NCBI GenBank assembly: GCA_000469685.2
Contig: LS997564.1
Location: forward strand, 10,546,091 to 10,610,090
DNA length: 64,000 bases
Reading direction: 5' to 3'
Source of the DNA: Haemonchus contortus
Taxonomy: Eukaryota; Nematoda; Chromadorea; Rhabditida; Trichostrongylidae
The notes beneath the pieces are model-generated. The model saw only the letters and a list, made by a program, of their open reading frames with translations. It was not told where the DNA came from and made no database searches. The first letter of the stretch is position 1; each line of letters begins with the position of its first letter. Both the position numbers and the translations under genes were made by a program. Shown here piece by piece: positions 22,971-33,839 of this stretch.

Positions 22971-23612
22971 AAACTTTCTGATTTCGTTCTTTACTTCTTT
23001 ACTAGCTCGGACAAAAAGTGCTGGCGCGTGTGACAGTGAAGGACTTCTTCGAGAAGGGCTGCGAACTCTCGTATTTAGTCCCGCCCACCAAGAATATTCG
23101 GCCATTATGTCATAAACGGTCTATCTCAGCTTCTTTCCGGCTTATGGAACGTTTTGAACAGAACAATTAGTTTTTGTAGAAAGCACCATTCATTTGAGAG
23201 CATGCCCTGGTTAATAGCGAAGCATGAACTTGTTTATGCATGCCTATCACACTTAGGCTCTTGTTCACTTTCCAGTTTTTTCTGGCTTCCAAGCAGCATT
23301 GGAATTATAATAAATGACGAATTCGCGTGAAAAGTGCCGCCCGCTGTGAGGAGTCACTTCTCTTTTGGTAGGTCTCTTTCATTTCATTATGAACTCAACC
23401 CTCACCTTTACCCATTTTTCCCGGTGTTTGGGTTGTTCCAAAACCGAACCAGGTTTTTGCCTGGCGCGACCCACCTCCGTTGCATGTTCCACCAGCGAAA
23501 CACTTTGTATACCGATATGTATATGGGTCGAAATTACTTGCCTAAACGATTTTTGTATCTAACTTTCCCCTTATTTGACCGAATTTGACCAATACATCAC
23601 TTCGACTTCTTT

Positions 23613-23883
23613 GGCTGCTTTCATAGTCCGCCGACCGGCCGGCCGGCGTGCCACGAGGCAGTGCTAGGGGGGAGGAGGGCGGCAGACGATCGGTCAGCCC
23701 CTCGAAGGGCTGTAAACAAGGAGAGACAGGATCAAAAACCATTTGTACGAGCCCCTGGTTGTTCGGTTTTTGATCTTGTTCTTCTTTGTTTTCAACCCTT
23801 CGACCGATCGTCTGCCGCCCTCCTCCCCCTAGCACTGCCTCGTGGCACGCCGGCCGGCCGGTCGGCGGACTATGAAAGCAGTC
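23613..23883. mobile_element. Palindromic MITE, family GGCTGCTTTCATAGTCCG, copy 1
   Basis: 271 bp, ends GGCTGCTTTCATAGTCCGCC and its reverse complement. The arms continue inward through CGGCCGGCGTGCC and AGGCAGTGCTAGGGGG and stay paired for most of the element. No clear target duplication at this copy. No coding capacity. Confidence 0.85.
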
Positions 23884-23999
23884 ATCTGAAGATGGTGGAT
23901 GGCATGACGGCTTGTCTCTCCAGTATACACCATACCCATGTACTCAATGGATCGAAGGCCAAAAAATTGTAGGCTAACTTCGGACACGGATGAAATCGC

Positions 24000-24995
24000 G
24001 ATTATCACCTCAGCACCAGTCTTCATATTTTTCCATTCGTGAGCAAGCCGCATGTGCTTCCAAATCGAACCTCTGGAATAATCTGTGACAGTAAGCAGCA
24101 CCTTCTCAGAAACGTCTTCATGAAGATTTCTCAGCAAAAATAGCAATATCGCTCCTATGACACAGATTCCAGCCCAGACCATAATAAAAAACTTTCTACG
24201 AGAAGCGATCCGACCATTCTCCTCGCAGCAAGAATAAACCTGTACTCTGAGTCTGAACAGTCTTTTCACGCTAAGTACAAATTGTGTAGGAGTGTGTGCG
24301 CAAGTAGAGCACGGCATTTGTTCTTCTTCTCATACATCTAGAGCAAACTTCTGATCCCTGTTGCTTACGACTGTTTCCACACGGTGTTCGACCGGATTTG
24401 GGCACGGAGAGTGGCTCGGCCGGTTCGGGATACGCATATTTCCTAGCCGGAATGTGGCTTCCGCAGCACAAGAAGTGTGTTTTTGGTTGTGGTCGTGCTG
24501 CTGTCTTGATGTGTCTCCACCGTATCTTTCACCAGGGGCTTGCCTCGCATACTTGATACCCTTCGATCCTGAGAGGGCAAACTTGTTTAAAACTTCGAAG
24601 GGGACCTTGCTCTATTGCTTGATTTCCAGTGCAGTTTGCGGCGAGGGAACTCCACATACTCTTGTTTTTCGACTCTTCGAACTGAGCTAGTCAGCGATCC
24701 TTTTCGGAACGCCTTGCAACTAACCCTGCTGTTTTATTCGTTCTTGCCCCAGTGCGTCTTCATCCCATAATTGGCAATGAGCTCAGGTGCGATGTCGACG
24801 ACGGTAGGGGTGGGATCTGTCTTTGGGAGTCGCACAATGCGCTTATCCGATCGTGAAGATGTCAAGGGCGGTCTGCCGGTTCTCGGAAGTCTGGATATAG
24901 TTTTGTTGGTGCGAAAAAACAATTCTTCAGATCTGAAGTAGAGAAGAGAACGCACATATATGTCTTGTAAGCTCCCCTCAAGAGTCTCTAGCATT
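24000..24995 (-). pseudogene. Degenerate Tc1-family transposase remnant
   Basis: The minus frame 24994-24734 contains SRLPRTGRPPLTSSRSDKRI followed by VRLPKTDPTPTVVDIAPEL, which is the second helix-turn-helix/GRPR region of Tc1-type transposases. Further 3-prime, the minus frame 24317-23829 contains SRRKFFIMVWAGICVIGAI, the MVWAGI strand of the Tc1 catalytic domain. Frames between are broken. No terminal repeats were found, so only an eroded body remains. Confidence 0.6.
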
Positions 24996-25231
24996 CAAGT
25001 TGAGCATAATTGTGAAGCCTTCTCTCGGCTTTGTTCGCAACTACCATACTATGGAAATCAAACATCGCAATAAGGAATGATGGTATAAGCATAGATCGAA
25101 GGATCAAAGCATAGGTCAAAATTCACCAGCAAAGCGCGACGCACCACCAAGCGCCTTCCAGCAGTAGCGTGGCAGAATCTTAACGCCATATTCTAGAAGG
25201 CCTTGCATTGTTGCAAAAAAAGTAGTCACCG

Positions 25232-25237
25232 TTTATT
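25232..25237 (-). terminator. Polyadenylation signal of DUF4440 gene B
   Basis: AATAAA on the minus strand, about 40 nt after the stop codon of gene B (25277-25279). Confidence 0.6.
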
Positions 25238-25276
25238 CATTACTTAAAGACATCGAGAATATATCGCTCGATCTGT

Positions 25277-28200
25277 TCAGTTCATATCGTACTCGGCATG
25301 GTACAGCTTCCAGTCGTTCTCATGTTTCTTCCAAATATGTTGTTCTGAAACCTTTTTTGCTCCTTTCGGTGAGTCGAAAGTGATGTCAAATGACACACAA
25401 ATGCAGCATTCACAGCCACAATAGACTTCGTTCGTCCTCTGCAAATAATGCTGATTCCACGTAGTCCACTCCGTTACCCACTGCTCAATCGCAGATATCT
25501 GCGGTGGCTTGTGATTGAACCTCCAAGATTGGCAAAAATATTTATCATTTGTTAGAACGACCAAATTTTCTGTCTTGTAGCCTGTGAGGCCAAAAGTGTG
25601 CATGTGACCAATTACTGTCAATTACCAAATCTCTGGGAAGACTACTCCGCTAATTCGTCAACTGTTGAATTTATTATCAATCTCAGAGGCTCAATCGAAA
25701 GCATAGTGTTATTAATTCCATTGATTGAAGTCTAAAAGAAAAAAGCGTCATAAAAACCACTAAATGATAAAACACCAGACATAGCAAACCTTAATGTTCT
25801 TGGGATGTTGCTCCTCGAAGAGTTTCTTCAACATCGCTCCGATCTCTGAACGATTCACAGATCATTAGTGGGGTGAAGGCCTTGAACACATCAAGTGGCT
25901 ACTTTCTCTCTTCCACTCATGGATCACTCCTATTTTGCTGACAATCATCTCAGGGAAAGGGTTGCTCACTACTGTCATTAGGTTCAAAACCACTGTCAGG
26001 TATCACTCCTTTTTCTGACTTCAAGGCACAGCTCCGAGGATTCCACAGGAGACTTCTAATACCTAACAAAAGGCTTGCTTAAGTGTGCAGACATTTCTCG
26101 TCGTTCACAGCTAGCCCGAATTCCGAGCTTGAATGCTCTTGCCGTATCTCTCTTGCAAAAAAGGAGAGCACTCAAATAGGATCCCAACGACAAGCACCTG
26201 GAAAAAGTCCTCGTAAACAGAGCCTGCCTTATGGCTGTCAAGCAATCTGTTCGGGAGTACCAAGTTACTGGGCGCAGCCGAAGCGAGATCGAGCATCAAG
26301 CGCTGCAAACGAGTTCTTAATGATCAGAAAGCTGTGATGTCGGCTCTCTTGGACAAAGATGAAAGTGTAAAAACGTCTGGAAGTTTTATGCAGAACATCG
26401 TTCAAGTGCCTACACAGAACTATTTCGTTCCTCCACCCTTGTACCTAAATGATCGGTGCCGCATTAAGAAGAGCATCCCGCTATCCTAAATTCGGAAGTG
26501 GCGAATGCGATAAGAAGCATTAAGAAAGATACAGCTCCAGGCTTGGACAATATCCCTGCGAATTTTCTCCGCCTTGGAAGTACCGCTCTTCACTTCCTCT
26601 TTACGGAACACTTCAGCCACTGCCTCAGATTGAAAAGGATTCCAGAGCAGTGGAAAGAATCAGAAACCATTCTTCTTTTCGAGAAGGGTCAGCGGGAGAA
26701 CATTTCCAGCTACCGTCCCATCAGCCTACTATCGGTGGTATTCAAGTCATTCATGAAAATTCTTCTCAATCGCATGGAACGCATCTTGGACGAATACCAG
26801 CCAATAGAGCAAATGGATTCATGAGAAACTTCTCATGCATGAATAACATTCAGGCAGTCAGTCAGCTTATTAAGAGAAGACAAGGGTATCGCCCTTTTTT
26901 GGCCCTTCTCTTCGTGAACTACAAGAAGGAGACTCTGTTGAACCTCGACTGGGAAGAAAGAGGATATCCCGTCAATGGCAAAAAGTCATCAATCTCCGCT
27001 TCGCCGATGATATCGTCTTGATATCTAGCAGCACAGCTGAAATGGAAAAGATGGTCAACGATTTCAGTGCGGAAAGCCGGCGGATAGGCTCGGAGATTAA
27101 TATGTCCAAAACGCAATTAATGGTTAACAAGTGGTGCGATACGGGAACAGTGAGATTAGAGTGAGAGACTCTACATATATCTGGATAGAGAGCTGAACAT
27201 GATGAACAATATCGCTCCAGAACTAAATCGGAGAAGACGTGCTGCATGGGCAGCTTTCGTTTCAGTTCGTGAAGTGACAGACCAGGTCAGCGATCTCGAC
27301 CTCAAGGCATCGATATTAGGCTCGTCAGTACTGCCAGCGATATGTTGTGCGACTGAAACGTGGCCTGACAATAAAACAATCGTCAGAGCCATAAGGACTT
27401 CTCATCACGCGTTGGAAATTTCTGAAAATCAGTCGACGACAACAGTGGCAGCAAGACTTGCGAAGTTCTGACCTAAAGGAGAGATCGCGCTTGAAAGACC
27501 CGCTTCAATACATGGCACATTCCAAGCATCGCTGGCCTAATCTTGAAGAATTTTATCGTGAACTGTGCCTTTAAACAATGTAAAAAATGAATTGATAGAT
27601 GGAATGGAATGGATGAATAAGGAATGGATCGAATGTAATAAATGAACGAGCGCACGGAATGGAATGGAATGAATTGAATGATGGGATGGAATGAATGAGT
27701 GGAGTGGGATGAATTGGAATGGGCGGATGGAATTAATGGAATGAATAATGAAATGCATGATTAGAATGGAATGAATGAATAAGTAGTGACTGAATGGTCA
27801 AAAAGAGTCCATTCCTACGGTCGCCTTTATGCAGCTTGGATGTGGAGAGTAAATTTCTTTTCTTGGCTGAGGCGACGGTTAACTACTGAACGGATTTTAA
27901 CCGCCTTTTTAGGTACGTCGTGCGTAGAAATGAAGACAGCGAAACTACTGTAATTAGACAAGACTATAAGAGTGAGTGGGGAGAAGGGAGCTCAAGAGAG
28001 GACAGGGTAGTGATAGGCGATTCGTCTGCAGTGGCTGTTGTCCATGTGAAGAAATATGATTAACACTAAAACGCTACCCGACCACGGTTTTGTGAAGAAA
28101 TATGATTAACACTAAAACGCTACCCGACCACGGTTTAGCTTTGCTACTGAGAATAATTACTTGGTCTCAGGATTCAAAGGAAATCTTCTGAGAAAAGCTT

Positions 28201-28455
28201 GCTAGACTATTTTCAATGGTTGGTTAGTGCTTACGTTCTTTGCCGTAGTAAGCTCCTTTGCCTCTATGTACTACCGCACAATGAGGATGGAAATGCTTGA
28301 AATTCTCCTCGAATTTTCCTTCATTCATGTTCTTCAGAAGGGCTTCATAATGGGGTTTTAGAGCGGCACGGGCTTCTGAATAAAATATTAGATTAATAAG
28401 TAGTATAATAGCACAAGGGCAGCATGAAAGAATAATCCTCACCGTCGGGCTTCAT
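25277..28455 (-). CDS. NTF2-like / SnoaL-fold (DUF4440) protein, paralogue B
   Basis: Four minus-strand exons join in phase: 28455-28443, 28375-28235, 25845-25790, 25438-25277, giving 123 residues and a TGA. Exons 2 and 3 are 141 and 56 nt, exactly as in paralogue A, and the phases are the same. Blocks: EARAALKPHYEALLKNMNEG, HFHPHCAVVHRGKGAYYGKE, MLKKLFEEQHPKNIK, VYCGCECCICVSFDITFDSP and the C-terminal KKHENDWKLYHAEYDMN. These define the same small NTF2-like fold; the substrate is unknown and no secretion or membrane signal is visible. Differences from A are mostly conservative and no stop or frameshift occurs, which argues both copies are functional. Intron 2 (28234-25846) holds an RTE pseudogene, a GAATG-type repeat and a 46-bp duplication. 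AATAAA lies 40 nt past the stop. Confidence 0.8.
26078..27460 (+). pseudogene. RTE-type non-LTR retrotransposon pseudogene (reverse transcriptase part)
   Basis: Starts in the linker before the reverse transcriptase (EVANAIRSIKKDTAPGLDNI from about 26500), continues with ISSYRPISLLSVVFKSF and FSCMNNIQAVSQLI, then loses the central palm through a deletion after LLFVNYKKE. It resumes at LDWEERG and INLRFADDIVLIS (the FADD catalytic motif near 27000) and reaches the C-terminal ELNRRRRAAWAAF..VREVTDQVSDLDLKA and ATETWPDNKT region. Several frameshifts and stops. It is antisense to DUF4440 gene B and sits in its intron 2. The apurinic endonuclease half is missing. Confidence 0.88.
27585..27785 (+). 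repeat. Degenerate GAATG/GGAAT simple repeat
   Basis: About 200 bp dominated by GGAATG, GAATGAAT and GATGGAAT words, imperfectly repeated, directly after the RTE pseudogene. Confidence 0.85.
28045..28136. repeat. Perfect 46-bp tandem duplication
   Basis: 28045-28090 and 28091-28136 are identical (unit begins TGTGAAGAAATATG and ends GACCACGGTTT). The lack of any difference suggests a recent event or an assembly slip. Confidence 0.95.
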
Positions 28456-28478
28456 TGTGGTGATCAGAGAAGGCGCTT

Positions 28479-28490
28479 CCTGGAATGATT
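28479..28490 (-). promoter_or_regulatory. Probable trans-splice acceptor of DUF4440 gene B
   Basis: On the minus strand ATCATTCCAG ends at 28480 and the transcript would begin GAAGCG at 28479, 24 nt before the ATG at 28455. It matches the acceptor of gene A. Confidence 0.6.
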
Positions 28491-28655
28491 ATTTTATTGG
28501 CTCAAAGAGAATTTTGACTCATAAAACGAACACCACGCCTATCATTCTCTATTCAGTGCTTCTCCCAGTCCGTTCACCAAGGAAGCGATTAATGGCGTTG
28601 TTGTCAACGTGCTGGTATTTTAATTTTAGGCTACTAGTTCAGGCAGCTAGCCTAC

Positions 28656-28844
28656 CATCAGGTTCCGTGTAGTTCGTGAATGGGTGGAAATAAAGGGCAT
28701 CCACTACAGATTCCATTGTATTGCGCTCCTTGTCTATCATGCACGATGCCCGTTCTAACTCTGTCTTCACTACAACTTGCCCCAATTGGACTGCTGACAG
28801 TATTATCTCTGTCTTATCCGTTTTAGGTGGCGGAAGTAGCTGCT
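28656..28844 (-). CDS. Candidate upstream exon next to DUF4440 gene B
   Basis: A minus-strand open segment is bounded by GTTTTTTTCAG (acceptor at 28846-28845) and a GTAGGC donor at 28655. It encodes about 62 residues (LLPPPKTDKTEIILSAVQLG near its start, HPFTNYTEPDG at its end) with no family I know. It ends in phase 1, as does exon 1 of gene B, so it could splice to gene B exon 2 as an alternative 5-prime exon. It could equally be chance. Confidence 0.25.
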
Positions 28845-28865
28845 CTGAAAAAAACACCTTTGCCA

Positions 28866-31140
28866 AGCCCTCCCGGCTTTGCTTTTTCTACAAATGATCT
28901 GAGTTGAGCAGCTTGTTCCCCTTTCAGAGTTAGTGAGAGGCTTACATACTTAGTGAGAAGATGTAACCATTTTCTCGGAATCCGTCGTGACACAGGTGTA
29001 ACCTAGCGGTCTACTCGGTCTCGAATTTTATGATCTTCTGTGTTTTCTAGAAGATGGTCTCATCGATGTGCGTCCAGTATCTCGTATGCAATAGAGTTCT
29101 AGGGGAACCTATTCTTTCTTCGAAAAGGTCTCTTCGAAGGTAAGGTTGGGCAGCTTCAAGAAGCAGGCTGTCATTCCGAGATCCCTCTACTCCTGGTTCT
29201 CAGCATGCAGCTTCTGTCATTGGGAAGACGAGCATTTACTGAGAAGGACTCTGTGGTACAAGGTAGTAGAGTAAGACTATAGTGGTGAAAGAGGTGACAC
29301 CATCTGTGGACATCCTTCAGCTGAAGAACAAAATCGGTGAATCTTCGGGAAAAATTGTGAATCCTGGACTGATCAGGAGTGTAAAAAGGACGAAGAAGTC
29401 AACTTTAGTTGTTTGCCCGCCAAGCGCTTTACATCGAATGAACTGGATCTCGTTCAAGAGGTTTTGCACAGGCAGACAGGGTAGGCATAAGTAATAGGCT
29501 AAGTAACAGACGAGGAGCAATACGCCGTTCTGCTGACACAAATGGTTATTTGATAAGTCTTTTATAGCCATCCTACTGTTTTTGTGTGCACCACAATTAC
29601 TCTGTTATCACTGTGATGTCTTTCATTGAATAGCTCCTAATGATTGTTGTCGATTTCCTGCACGATTTGATTCACGTACATTGGCCCCAGCAAGACTCGA
29701 GAGCAGGGTGCAAAATTTGAACGCGGGATTGACTCGTCGGAGTACGCCACGCGTTCAACTTTGCTGAAATTAAGCGATTACAAAAGCAACGTGGTCACAC
29801 AATCACCTTCTAAGCAAGCCGTCACACTAACAGCTCTCCGAGACTTTACTATCTAGCGCTGCCGTATTTAATGCTCTTTGAGGTTCAACTGAATGAGCTC
29901 CGGTTATATTAGTGTTTTGGTATATGGGTACACACGAGTAGCTTGCCAGCCTATGACGCAGACGCTGGCTAAGCTTCGAGTAGCTGGCCAGGCTGTTTTG
30001 GATTTTACAAGGGGCTTATTTAGTGGAGGCGGCCCTGAATCGCTTCTGGTGACTAGCCAGTCACTAGAGTACGACTGATGTGCAGGATACCAGCCTTACC
30101 GGCAAAAATTCCACACATGCATGTGTGGTGGTACCCCTTTGAGAAGACAAAAGGTATAAATTGACATAACGCAGCACAAACAAGATGTCCATTTCCTGAA
30201 TTCACCTGGGTCTCTCAGACTACTTCCGTAATTTTTGTTCCGCGATTTGTCCCCTATCTACGGCCTAGGTTGCACCACTCAGCTTCATCACCAACGGGGT
30301 AAAAACTCTTCAAGAGAATCCTCCGTGGAAGCGTATGGTACTAGTGCCATTTAACGTTTTCAATCATGGTAAGACATGGATCACAAAGTTCATTAGACTG
30401 TGCTCTTTACGTGCCGCAAAAAATGGTCACTGGTAGGGAGCATCATCACTTCCCAGCAGTTTCGTAACGATGCTGATAAGTTTTTCTATTCGTATCGTAC
30501 GTGCATATCTAAGCAAAATCCACGAATCAATGATAAAGTGGTTGAGTGATAGAGCCTTATCATTGAGCAGACTCTAGCCCCAATAAGCCCAAAATTTTTA
30601 TGACAATTGTAAAATTTTGCAGAAGTTTCTTCCGGTTGTATCACCTACTCATGGGCATCGATACAAAGCACACAGACATAAAGTACAAAGCAAGCTTCGA
30701 AGCACAAGCACAAAGTAGTCCGGCGGTTATAGCTCTTCTCAAAGCTCGTTCAAAGCTTCGTGAAGAGGTCCAACCGCCGAACTAACGGCCGTTCGATGTC
30801 CAGTCAGTAACCGCTCACAACTAACGGTCATGACTAAGCTGAGTAGTGAATCCGGCACGTTTTTTCGATTTCTTAACGGAAACGACAGCGTTACTGATCT
30901 TAACTGAGCTCAAGTCCCCGGGGCGTACGTCGAAGCAGGGAGGGATGTTGATGAGCGCGGAGCCGGATGTTCTTTGTCTTTTTCAATACTCCTTCGATAT
31001 TCTAGAATGTTCCCCGCATCGTTCGTTACCTTCTGCTTAGCTTCGAGTCAGGTTGTTATTCATGTTGACTTCTCGGTCTCGTAGTTCATGGAGCCGGGGT
31101 GATCAGAAATTTTCACATCACTGACGATTAAAAAACATCT
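28866..31140. other. Intergenic, no supported gene
   Basis: Frames at 29282-29571, 29893-30078 and 30600-30785 are not recognisable and have no splice partners. A perfect 18-bp palindrome (CCACACATGCATGTGTGG) lies at 30111-30128. Confidence 0.35.
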
Positions 31141-31149
31141 GGAGACAGT

Positions 31150-31780
31150 CCCTTTTTCATAAACATCGCCTTCTTAAGGTAAAGTCGTAAGTCCATTTTC
31201 TAAGGACCGAATCCAGTTCGCATTTGATCCACCTGGTCAATTTCGTTGCAAGCCCGATGCCATCTGCAAAGCGGAGGTGATGCGAATGCTGACCGTGCAA
31301 CTTTGTTCTGATGTTTTTTCTCATTCTTAATGACCCTTCACGTTTCCAAGAACGCCAATCAAAGGTTGCACAAGATAGCATCGGCCTACAGAAGCGCAAA
31401 TTTCACGTTCACGATGACTTTCTTGTGGCTAGTCATGAATTTGTTGTACAACTCAGGGAGATCTTTTAAGTATTTGAGCAGAAATACCCAGGTCGCCCAT
31501 GGCTTCGGACATCAATTTTGTCTCGACAATATGAAGGGGTTGTTTAATTCGACGAACGGAAAACGATGAACCCAATAAAGGCAAACTTTCTTGAAAAGCT
31601 TGCATCTCTACCTTCGTGGCACCCTCATTACTAACGACAATGTGTCTTCGCCTGTTCTAAAAAGGCAACGATACCAAGCTCAAATCTTCTGTGAGGTGAG
31701 ATCTAGTGAATCTACAGGTGCCTTTTTGGATGCCATTTCCTGTAGAAGTCAGTCGGTTCAGTGGCTTTCAATGTAGCATT
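31150..31780 (-). pseudogene. RTE-type reverse transcriptase fragment
   Basis: Minus strand, two pieces in order: about 31560-31400 (FALL preceded by SPELYNKF, the strand before the catalytic loop) and 31399-31157, containing HGQHSHHLRFADGIGLATK, where the family has HHLRFADDIVL. The second catalytic aspartate reads Gly here. Both ends are lost. Confidence 0.6.
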
Positions 31781-32338
31781 CCGGCAATTTTTTCCACCGA
31801 TCTGATTTTTTAAAAAATCTAAAATCCCAATTAGTGAACTTTTGATGATACCACTAAAATTCTTTTGAATTAGTGTCGTTATTCTCTCTGCAGACTACTC
31901 GCTCAGGTGACGATGGTGAAAATGATTTCAACAAACCATAAGCCTAACTCGAAGGATTTCTGCCTTGGGCTTCTACCGGTGGGTATGATCCATCTTGACC
32001 CATCAAAGACTTCCAATAAAGTCCCAAGCTAATCAGTAGGAGGGCAATGCAGTTCGTGGTGACGCTCTTAACAGGGTAAGGTAATTGAAATCGAAGGTAT
32101 GGAAGCGGCGGACAGGAAGTCATAGTTATGGTGTGTGCTGAGGAGCCTATACTTCTACCGAATTTAAACGTTCTGGTAAATGGGAGGTGTTATAAAATTA
32201 ATTGCGGTCAAGCACAATACACACCAGCGGTCCCACTTAGCGCGTTATATATAGTAAGATAGCCTGCTGTTACGCTTCATGGTGGGATACTGAACTCTTC
32301 GAATTGAATAAAGATCTAGACGCTTATCTGAACTCAAT

Positions 32339-32538
32339 GGCTGTTTTCATAGTCCGTCGCGCGCCGGCGCACTATGACTGACGTAAAACGAATTAGTTCG
32401 TATGTAAGAAATCTACTTCTGTTGCATCTTATTTCATGGTTCTGACTTGTTCTGACCGTGAAATGGAACGGACTTGGATTTCTCACATACAAACTAATTC
32501 ATTCTACGTCAGTGCGCCGACGGACTATGAAAGCAGCC
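32339..32538. mobile_element. Palindromic MITE, family GGCTGCTTTCATAGTCCG, copy 2
   Basis: 200 bp, left end GGCTGTTTTCATAGTCCGTC, right end the inverse of GGCTGCTTTCATAGTCCGTC. Flanked by AAT on both sides (32336-32338 and 32539-32541), a 3-bp target duplication. The inner arms (ACTGACGTAAAACGAATTAG and its counterpart) differ from copies 1 and 3. Confidence 0.85.
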
Positions 32539-32689
32539 AATTTGAGCGAGCTACGGTATGAAGTTATAACGGATCCTTACAAATTTGCTAGGATAACGGC
32601 CAGCAAGCTTGGAGCTTACTGTTCTCAAATGAAAATGAGAATGAGGAAAAAGCCGGCCATGTATGCACCACTCCAAGCCTTTCGATCGT

Positions 32690-33090
32690 GATCACCGTGT
32701 GCATGCTTGCTTGACACTTCTCAATTGGCCTAAAAGAAACAGATGATTGGAACCTCTGATCCTGGTGATGGAAAGCAGAGTCAATCTTATGGGAATGACA
32801 TGCGTCAGTACATTAGCAAACGCTAGATGAGAAAGCTACTGTCATTGGCAATCTCCTTACGCAGCATTCACGAAATCTGAAGCAAACCGTCGATTAGCTG
32901 AAAAAAATTGCCCGAAAAGTTTACTTCCAGCATGATGATGGCAGACCGCACGTTGCAAGAACGGTCAGGTAGGATCTCTTGCAAAATGGATGAACAAAAC
33001 CCCTCTTTTGGTTGTTCTTTGATCTAACTCGCAAATCGGACAGGAGAAGCTTCAAGAGTTGCGTAACGAAACGAAATCAAGTTGACTACC
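32690..33090 (+). pseudogene. Second mariner transposase fragment
   Basis: The frame at about 32910-32970 reads KVYFQHDDGRPHVARTV, the mariner DNARPH catalytic motif with an extra Asp and Gly substitution. Before it lies a frame reading AAFTKSEANRRL, which fits the preceding region of the family. Stops and shifts throughout, no terminal repeats seen. Confidence 0.6.
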
Positions 33091-33546
33091 TTGCCTAGCA
33101 CAGCTGCATTTTGAAGAGACGACATCCACAGGCTGACTGAACGCGGGCAAGAATTAGTCGGCAAAGATAGCGCTATATTCAACCTTGTGTTTTCTGTACA
33201 ATGATAAGACTTGTCGTCAGAAAAAGGCAGAGAACATTCCCGCTAACCTGCTAAGCTTACATATGCTTAGCGCTTTGAAATTACGCATTGGCTTTTGCTT
33301 ATGCCGTCCGTAGTTAAATCCAGAAACAGCGCCACCATGAAGTTCAGAGAATATTGGTTAGAGTTAATCATGAAGTTTAAACGCAAGTACTGGAGCACTA
33401 CTGGAATACCATTTACTTTATCCGACGATAGACCGAGAGCTAATAAGTAATCTCACAACTTCTGCGAATTTCCGGCGAGTCCCTGTTTAAACTTTGAATT
33501 CGCTTTGGACTTTGAAACCTAAGCCGAATGAGGACGAATAAAATCG

Positions 33547-33602
33547 ACCGTGAGGTGCTTGAGCAGCTTAGATGGCCAAAGCTGCTCGAGCATCTCACGG
33601 TA
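33547..33602. repeat. 56-bp hairpin abutting a MITE
   Basis: ACCGTGAGGTGCTTGAGCAG pairs with its near-perfect reverse complement ending CATCTCACGGT around an 8-10 nt loop. It is immediately left of MITE copy 3, whose target duplication overlaps its end. Confidence 0.75.
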
Positions 33603-33603
33603 A

Positions 33604-33839
33604 GGCTGCTTTCATAGTCCGGCGTGAAGGCGTGCTGGCGTGCGTGCCGGCGGAGGCAGTGCTAGGGGGGAGGAGGGAGGCAGACAGTGTAAGGCAAACA
33701 GTCCACGCCCCTTCGAAGGTTGTTTGTTTTCAGCCCCTCGAAGGGGCGTGGACTGCTTGCCTATCTGTCTGCCTCCCTCCTCCCCCCTAGCACTGCCTCC
33801 ACCGGCACGCCGGCCGGTCGGCGAACTATGAAAGCAGCC
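33604..33839. mobile_element. Palindromic MITE, family GGCTGCTTTCATAGTCCG, copy 3
   Basis: 236 bp with termini GGCTGCTTTCATAGTCCG and its inverse, GC-rich arms shared with copy 1 (GAGGCAGTGCTAGGGGGGAG), and a TAA on both sides (33601-33603, 33840-33842). A 3-bp A/T target duplication with long inverted repeats suggests the PIF/Harbinger superfamily, but no transposase was found to prove it. Confidence 0.88.

Noticed and set aside
27585..27785. Centromeric-type GAATG satellite array
   Set aside because: Only about 200 bp and highly imperfect; a local simple repeat, not an array.
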